A stretch of DNA of 49,784 bases from Hysterium pulicare CBS 123377 (taxonomy: Eukaryota; Ascomycota; Dothideomycetes; Hysteriales; Hysteriaceae), in assembly GCA_000467715.1 (NCBI GenBank), contig AJFK01000259.1:1-49784 (forward strand), written 5' to 3'. Below the pieces are notes generated by a model. The model was given only the letters and a program-made list of their open reading frames with translations. It was not told the DNA's origin and did no database searches. Made by a program: the position numbers and the translations under genes. Below, piece after piece: positions 43,790 through 49,784 of this stretch; the first letter of the stretch is position 1, and every line of letters starts with the position of its first letter.

Positions 43790-44669
43790 CTACTTCAAAG
43801 GATGTCCATGCCACCGACAAGCACATACATCCTGAGCATTCTCCCCACCATACGTCCAGTAATCCTTCCCCTGAATTATCTCCACCAAATCATCCTTCGT
43901 AAAGTGGTCGGCCTGACACCCAATGTCCATCGCGTTAGCGAACATCGCCACCAGTTCGATGAGCATGTTGTAGATTTTCGAATGCTCCGGCGTGTTCTCT
44001 CGAACGTAGGAAATTGAATCCAAGGGAACATACTTCTCACGCGCAATTTTCTGGAGGAGGAGCGTGACGATCGTGTCCATCAGGTCGTGGATGCCCCGGG
44101 CATCGGCGAAGATGTATAGGTCGCAGAGGGTCTGATGGGAAAGTGCAGGATTGGGATCGAGAAATACGCGTTCATCTTCGACCCAGTGGAAACTTAGCCA
44201 GAGGCTGTTTAGCTTTACGCTGGAGATGACACTGATATCGAGAGTCATTCCATCGTAGAGTCTACCGGTGTAGAGCCAATTTCGGAAGAGCTCGAAGATC
44301 TTCGGGTCATCGTCTTTGAGTTCGACTAATCCTGTCTTGCCTTCCTTGAACTCGGAGTTGAAGGCCTTGGAGAAGTAGGAGGAGTAGTGTGAGATCAGGC
44401 CTTTGTGGACTGAAAACTGCCTCGGATTATCTTTGCCGACGATGATGGAGACCATGGTATCGAAACATGCTCTACCAGTGGACAATTAGTTCGGTATCAA
44501 CAGTTTCAATTAAGCCAACTTACACAGGAGTAGCATGGAGTGCAGAGGGGCAAGAGGGGCAAGCCTGACTTATGGGCGCGACGGGGCTTTGATGCTGGGA
44601 CGTAGGCTTTTGGCGGTTTCTTCTGCGTAGCGCAGCTTGGATTGCGTCTTGCGAGGGGAAGGATGCCAT
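43790..44669 (-). CDS. BTB/POZ domain protein, cluster copy 3
   Basis: Two exons (44669-44524, 44471-43790; 52-bp intron), 275 aa. BTB core after the intron: ACFDTMVSIIVGKDNPRQFSV, HKGLISHYSSYFSKAFNSEF, LKDDDPKIFELFRNWLYTGRL. Then a segment longer than in copies 1 and 2, LYIFADARGIHDLMDTIVTLL, and the ending CACRWHGHPLK. The intron lies at the same place and phase (2) as in the other copies, just before the conserved Cys, but exon 1 is twice as long (starts MASFPSQDAIQAAL, basic). It is therefore a more diverged member of the same family. Function unknown. Confidence 0.82.
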
Positions 44670-45306
44670 GACTTCTTTACGTTGAAGAGCACGCTCTGGT
44701 TTGGCTGCTCAGTTGTGCTGTATAGGGTTGACTGGAGTCGAGGGTTACAATCGCGAGATATACTAAGCTCGTTCAATCGAGGTGAAAACTGTTTTCGGGT
44801 TGAATGCAACACCAGGTTCTGGTGAATTGGGTTGCCGGAAACCAAAGGCACTATGCGCAGACTACTTCGTTAGCCCGCTTTCAAGTGAACCCCATACGTT
44901 TCCTTATCAACGTCGGGTTTATAAGCTTTAGTATATAGGCCGTCTTGTAAAGCAAATGTAGCGCCGAAGTTCCCAGCAACATAAAGCCTATATAGACGTC
45001 ACCTCTCACAAACAGAGGATTCTGATTGATAAAAAAAGTTCATCCAAGCAACAAATGGGCTAATATAGAATCAAGCAGAGGGATTGTTCAACGTGTCGTG
45101 GGAAATATAGTTTGCGAGATCGTTCACGTACCAAGTTCGAACACAGCATTATGTGACCGATTTCCTATCCGTCCATGTGGATCTGGTCATTTGGTGATTA
45201 GAGAAGCAAAGGTTGTTTTGTTAACGCAAGGAAATCGGGCATCTTTGATTCTTAGTTTGATCTTCTCTCTTCCTGAATTTATGTACAATATCATTATGCT
45301 CCTATC
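44670..45306. other. Intergenic region
   Basis: About 640 bp between BTB copy 3 (promoter side) and the 3' end of the complex I subunit gene. No gene or RNA recognised. Confidence 0.5.
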
Positions 45307-45900
45307 CTACTTCCACGACGGCTCATCTCCGTGTTTCCTTGTCTGTATAAGTTAGCGATTCTCCATCCACCAAACTCTCGACTCGACCATCCAGGATTCT
45401 TACCAGCAAAGCTCCCTTCCCACCCAGTTCCTTCTCCAATCCATCCGGAAATGTCCTCGGAACGCTAATCTTATCCGGATAAGTCAGGTATACGACACCG
45501 CATAGCCCTAGCACAGTGGCTATGAATGTCCCCATCAGAACACCTCCCCAACCTGGCTTGAAATGGGTGTAATCCTCGGGAGTGAACATGCCGAGAATGT
45601 CGTTGTCTTCGTGGACGGGCTCGCCGTAGTTGCGTCGTTCTTGCTTGTCCCACCAGTCGCCGTAGGGGTCGCGATGTTGTCGTTTGGTGCCATTGACATT
45701 GGGGTATCCGCCGTTCTGCATCCCTCAATTAGCTATTCGAAGCCCTTTGGAATATACGAGACTTCTCAACGGACCATATTTGGATCTGTAATGTCTGCTA
45801 CATCGTTCGAGACGGCGCGGATCTGATTGAGTCGAGTACGTGCGGAGGGAACGAGGGCCCGACTGAGCGGACGAGCCGCTGCAATGCGGCGGGAAAGCAT
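45307..45900 (-). CDS. Mitochondrial complex I subunit NDUFB8
   Basis: Three exons (45900-45775, 45715-45404, 45342-45307), 157 aa. Accessory subunit of NADH:ubiquinone oxidoreductase in the inner membrane. Seen: a basic, Arg-rich mitochondrial presequence (MLSRRIAAARPLSRALV); the conserved matrix/IMS motif RDPYGDWWDKQERRNYGEPVHEDND; MFTPEDYTHFKPGW; one transmembrane helix (VLMGTFIATVLGLCGVVYL); and YPDKISVPRTFPDGLEKELGG. The last intron (61 bp, GCTAAC branch point) gives the ending TRKHGDEPSWK. If retained, the frame stays open for 26 other residues. The spliced ending resembles other fungal subunits (short, basic) and is preferred. Intron 1 has an atypical GTCCGT donor. Confidence 0.9.
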
Positions 45901-46534
45901 TCCGAAGGAGTGTTAGAAGCTTTGCGCGCTGCGAGTGAAGGGGTTGCGTACTTTGGGGTGGATTGGACGGGCTCAATGGCTTTGAAGATGTGGTGGGACG
46001 TCGGAGGTGGTGATGCAAGGCGATTGCTGATGGCGCTAGTCGGGCCGTCTAACCTGTCCAGAAGCCATGACATTTGTGGCAGTAGCACGACTAGCTGTCA
46101 CCTGCGCTCTGCGGACTACAACCTCGCACGATTATACTGAAAATGCTGACATCTCTTCATGTAGGCTACGCAGAGGTAAAGCATCGATTCCTAGCTTAAC
46201 AGCATGATGAATGCGAAACGAGCGCAGAGTAACGAGTCCATTCCTGCATGCTGATGTCTGGTCATAAATGCGCAGGTTAAGGGAGCCCTCGCCTAGCGGC
46301 TGGGGCGAAGTCCCGGACGGGCAAAAGAGCCCAACGTTCTGTTTCTTTGCAATGTCCATCACCGTCAACCCTTGAAACAATAATCCAACCTAACTTCCGC
46401 CACAGATGAGCCAGTCAAAATCTGGACGCATCATAGGCAATTTCGAATCAAACCCTATCCTGGCACCCTGCTTTTGAAACTATTGATGACCGGTTCGTGG
46501 TGGAATAGGTGGTCTCGACTTCCAAGGTTGTGAG
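45901..46534. other. Divergent intergenic region
   Basis: About 630 bp between the NDUFB8 gene (-) and SWR1 (+), holding both promoters. The minus-strand frames at 45798-46088 and 46132-46380 have no features and overlap the NDUFB8 leader. No tRNA found. Confidence 0.5.
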
Positions 46535-49500
46535 ATGAGTGAGAGTGCTCCCCTCGAACCTCTGGAACGCGACAACAGCGGAGCCGACGACAACACTCCT
46601 CTCCACAACGAACCCAACAACGAATCCGAATCACATCCAAATGGCACAACCGAAACAAAAGAAGACCATCGGACGGAAATCAAGACTGAGGACGAGAGTA
46701 GTGCTACCCACCACCGCCCGGTGAAGCGGCGCAAACTTGACGACCTTGCTCCAAGGCCTCGATCAACCTCGCGCGTCAGTCCACCTTGGAAGCCTGTGAC
46801 TGTTGAAGGGCCCACCTCGATCATAATTGATGGGAAAAGGAAATCGACGAGATTCAATCCTCCGGCACCGCCTGTATCTGGCAAGCGAACAACACGAGGC
46901 TCTGCAACAACAAAGGCAGCACAGGCTAATGGCAATGCAAGGACTGGTCTGAGGCAGAATGGATCGCGGGTGGTTTCTACACCCGCACTGGCATCCAAGG
47001 TGAAGGTGAACCAGAATGGACTACGGAAAGCTACGTCAACCACGTCACTGAAATCGTCGGCTCCAAAAAAGGCTCAGCGACCTCGAAAATCATCCGATGC
47101 CAACCACCAGTCTCCAACATTGACTAATGGTCATTCACCAGTCGTGAAGCGGGGCCCGGGACGCCCTCGCAAGGAACGACCACGAACGCCGGATGATAAT
47201 AATGAGTCGCATGTACAACAGAATTTCACCCCACCCAGCAAGCTTCAGGCGGACACGCTTCCACCCGGGCCTACACCTCGCCTGAGACTCCTACTCCGCC
47301 GTCCACAAATTCCAAACCGTCACCCTCAACACATGCCTCCTCCGAAACAATACGCATCCTTTGCAGAATGGTTAGAGCATGATGACCCATTGGAAGGTGA
47401 AGACGTACAGAAGATAACGCCGAGCAAGGCAAAGGAGGAGGCAGAATGTCGACAGCGAATCCTTGAAGCTGCGGAATATGGTGTGCTTAGCCAAGGGCGA
47501 AGTAGCGTATACCAGCCTGACGAAGCCGAAGAACCTCCTCCCCAATATGGACACTATGACCATGTCATTGCACACGTCATGAATTTTGGCAAATTACTCA
47601 GAGAGGAGAAATTGAGGCATCGGAGGCTGGCGAAGCGTCTGGCAGTTGAGGCTGTGGAGAAATGGAAAGAGAAGTTCAAGAGGAAGTCTCAAGAGGAAAT
47701 AGAGCAGGAAGAGAGGGACCATGCTGTGTTAAGGTACAAACAATTGGTTAAAGACGTCAAGGACTCCTGGTCTCTTGTTAAAGTGGAGATTGACAAAGAG
47801 AGGATCGCTAAGTGGGAAGAAGAACAGCTACAACTCGGTCACAAGGCTATGGATAATATGTTCACTCAGGCACAGGAAATCCTTGGGAGGAACATGTTGG
47901 ACGCTTCATCATCATTTGTCAGCGAAGACCGCGATAGCGAAGAGGATCCAGATGATGGAACTGGCGACACAGATGAAGATCAAGAAGACGAGAATATGTC
48001 ATCATCCGGATCCGCCAGTGACGAAGAGGCAGGTAACGATGAGGATGCCAACCTTGACAGGGAACAATTACTAGCCAAGTATGGTCAGCTGCCCGACATT
48101 CCAGCCGAGGAGGACGAAGAGGATGGGGAGAATGATGACAATGGAGAGCAATCTGAAACTGAGAGCACAGACCTTGTCGATATTGGCGAAGTTGAAGATA
48201 GAACTCCTCAGCCCACACCGGATAGGGATCTTGACATGTTCGACGACGATGAAGCTTCTGAAATGGACCTAGTCACCGATCGTGCTCCCATACAAGATCA
48301 TGTGTCTGATAGAGAACTCTCGAAATCGCCCGCTACGAACGGATTTCCTGAAAATCCATATGCCTCTACCAACGGTGTAAACGAGGAGCACGATGCCGAG
48401 GATAGCGGAAATGACGACACTAAATCCATCGATTATGCTGCCGTAGAACTCGAAGAAGTCGATGAGGCACTGTTGGACTCTGATGACGATGGTGGTCAAG
48501 CTGCAACATCTGAATCGGGTAGCGAGGCTTGGTCGGATAGTGACGAAGAGTCGGTGGAGGAATCTGGCGAAGAGTCACAATCAGACGAAGAGCCTGGAGG
48601 CGTTTTAGGGTTTCTTGCGCCGGACGAGATCACCAAGATAAAAGAATCTGCCAAGGCTGCTCTGCCGGAAGAGGACGGAGAAGTCCACTTAACCAATGGT
48701 ATTAACGGACATGGTGATCATTTACACTCAGAGCAAATCGAGGAGTCTACAAGTGTGCTAGGCGAGTCTGAACAGCCGATGGATATCGACAAGCTATCAG
48801 ATGTGGGAGCCCCAAATGGCACATATCACGAAGATGACATAGATGAAACTGCAAGTCAACCTGACATTGAGGATACGGAAGTAAGGGACGAAGTTCCTTC
48901 CAAGAGAGTTTCTGTCAGTAGATCTCGGGATACTTCGTCCCCTCCGAGAACGGAAATTCCCAGTCTCCTTCGAGGAACTCTCCGAGAGTACCAACATGGT
49001 GGATTGGACTGGCTTGCGAACCTCTATGATGGGGAGACGAACGGAATATTGGCCGATGAGATGGGACTCGGCAAGACCATTCAAACCATCTCCCTTCTTG
49101 CATGGCTGGCCATCAACCGGCAAAAATGGGGTCCGCATCTCGTTGTCGTACCGACTAGCGTCATGCTTAATTGGGAGATGGAGTTCAAGAAATGGTGTCC
49201 GGGATTCAAAATCCTTACGTACTACGGAACTATCGAAGAGCGCCAGAGAAAACGCAAAGGTTGGCTCAATGATGATCTGTATAATGTTGTTATCACATCC
49301 TACCAACTTATTCTACAAGATGCTTCGGCCTTCAAGCGTCGTGGATGGACTTACTTGATTCTTGACGAAGCACATAACATCAAAAACTTCAAAACTCAGA
49401 GATGGCAGACTTTACTCAACTTCAGGACCGAGCGGCGGTTGCTTTTGACTGGAACTCCATTGCAGAACAATATCGACGAGTTATGGTCTCTTCTTTATTT

Positions 49501-49784
49501 TCTCATGCCTGCAGGTTTCGCAGGTGAAGGCCGCATTGCAGGTCTTGAAGAGTTCACTATGGCTTTGAAGAAGCCTACCAATCAAATTCTCGAGCAAGGC
49601 CGACAACAACTTGACGCCGAAGGACAAAAAGTTGTCAAGAAACTTCATGAAGTGTTGCGACCGTACCTCCTTCGACGTTTGAAAGCAGATGTAGAGAAGC
49701 AGATGCCTGCCAAGTACGAACATGTCGTTTACTGCAGACTGTCGAAACGTCAAAGACAGTTGTACGACGGCTTCATGGGCCGAG
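46535..49784 (+). CDS. SWR1: SWR1 chromatin-remodelling ATPase (5' part, cut by window end)
   Basis: An uninterrupted frame of 1083 codons from ATG 46535 runs off the window. Swr1 is the Snf2/INO80-family ATPase that exchanges H2A for H2A.Z in nucleosomes. Seen: a disordered N-terminus with RPVKRRKLDD and PRPRSTSRVSPPWKPV, typical of Swr1; an AT-hook-like KRGPGRPRKERP near 207; an HSA domain from about 340 (HVMNFGKLLREEKLRHRRLAKR), which binds actin-related proteins; a long acidic region (about 460-780); and the helicase lobe starting LRGTLREYQHGGLDWLANL. Within it are Walker A DEMGLGKT (841-848), motif Ia VVPTSVMLNWE, DEAH (944-947), LLLTGTPLQNNIDELW and LRPYLLRRLKADVEKQMP. The second RecA lobe and the characteristic insertion lie beyond the window. 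Confidence 0.95.
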   Translation, partial: MSESAPLEPLERDNSGADDNTPLHNEPNNESESHPNGTTETKEDHRTEIKTEDESSATHHRPVKRRKLDDLAPRPRSTSRVSPPWKPVTVEGPTSIIIDGKRKSTRFNPPAPPVSGKRTTRGSATTKAAQANGNARTGLRQNGSRVVSTPALASKVKVNQNGLRKATSTTSLKSSAPKKAQRPRKSSDANHQSPTLTNGHSPVVKRGPGRPRKERPRTPDDNNESHVQQNFTPPSKLQADTLPPGPTPRLRLLLRRPQIPNRHPQHMPPPKQYASFAEWLEHDDPLEGEDVQKITPSKAKEEAECRQRILEAAEYGVLSQGRSSVYQPDEAEEPPPQYGHYDHVIAHVMNFGKLLREEKLRHRRLAKRLAVEAVEKWKEKFKRKSQEEIEQEERDHAVLRYKQLVKDVKDSWSLVKVEIDKERIAKWEEEQLQLGHKAMDNMFTQAQEILGRNMLDASSSFVSEDRDSEEDPDDGTGDTDEDQEDENMSSSGSASDEEAGNDEDANLDREQLLAKYGQLPDIPAEEDEEDGENDDNGEQSETESTDLVDIGEVEDRTPQPTPDRDLDMFDDDEASEMDLVTDRAPIQDHVSDRELSKSPATNGFPENPYASTNGVNEEHDAEDSGNDDTKSIDYAAVELEEVDEALLDSDDDGGQAATSESGSEAWSDSDEESVEESGEESQSDEEPGGVLGFLAPDEITKIKESAKAALPEEDGEVHLTNGINGHGDHLHSEQIEESTSVLGESEQPMDIDKLSDVGAPNGTYHEDDIDETASQPDIEDTEVRDEVPSKRVSVSRSRDTSSPPRTEIPSLLRGTLREYQHGGLDWLANLYDGETNGILADEMGLGKTIQTISLLAWLAINRQKWGPHLVVVPTSVMLNWEMEFKKWCPGFKILTYYGTIEERQRKRKGWLNDDLYNVVITSYQLILQDASAFKRRGWTYLILDEAHNIKNFKTQRWQTLLNFRTERRLLLTGTPLQNNIDELWSLLYFLMPAGFAGEGRIAGLEEFTMALKKPTNQILEQGRQQLDAEGQKVVKKLHEVLRPYLLRRLKADVEKQMPAKYEHVVYCRLSKRQRQLYDGFMGR

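Noticed and set aside
45110-45180. tRNA-like GTTCGAACAC string
   Set aside because: Resembles a T-loop, but no acceptor stem, D-arm or anticodon arm can be paired around it.

Overview
The window is about 49.8 kb of nuclear DNA from a filamentous ascomycete (Pezizomycotina). Genes are separated by 0.4-2.6 kb. Introns are short (about 42-75 bp) with GT..AG ends and CTAAC/CTGAC-type branch points. The gene set is typical of the group: Zn2Cys6 regulator, DUF6536 membrane protein, fungal BTB proteins, L-rhamnonate dehydratase, Hrd3, Swr1. A complete DMC1 argues against the Neurospora/Sordaria lineage, which lacks it. The class cannot be fixed from sequence alone. AT-rich, TpA-rich patches look like decayed, RIP-type sequence.

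Layout. 0.1-1.8 kb (+): mitochondrial threonyl-tRNA synthetase, convergent with a zinc-knuckle/C2H2 RNA-binding protein (2.3-3.5 kb, -). 5.8-7.5 kb (-): alpha-arrestin with a PPEY motif. 9.3-12.1 kb (-): DUF6536 multi-pass membrane protein. 14.0-16.5 kb (-): a large disordered RGG protein carrying two arrays of 11-residue aromatic repeats, the most unusual protein here. 17.4-19.1 kb (-): DMC1 in 13 exons. 20.1-21.1 kb (-): Gis2/CNBP-like protein with seven zinc knuckles. 22.8-25.4 kb (-): Zn2Cys6 regulator, divergent from L-rhamnonate dehydratase (25.8-27.2 kb, +). 27.6-29.3 kb (+): UDP-GlcNAc pyrophosphorylase. 30.1-31.7 kb (+): zinc alcohol/formaldehyde-type dehydrogenase. 31.7-34.3 kb: gene-poor, with a decayed dehydrogenase fragment and a 110-bp degenerate tandem repeat. 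34.3-36.9 kb (-): HRD3. 37.5-39.4 kb (+): MFS transporter. 40.9-44.7 kb (-): three BTB/POZ paralogues in tandem. 45.3-45.9 kb (-): complex I NDUFB8 subunit. 46.5 kb to the window end (+): SWR1, cut by the window.

Most genes are unrelated housekeeping functions. Two groupings may be functional: the Zn2Cys6 regulator with rhamnonate dehydratase (shared 386-bp promoter), and the BTB tandem family. Exon joins were placed by hand from splice signals and reading frame. Every complete spliced model has a total length divisible by three and an uninterrupted frame, but none was checked against transcripts.
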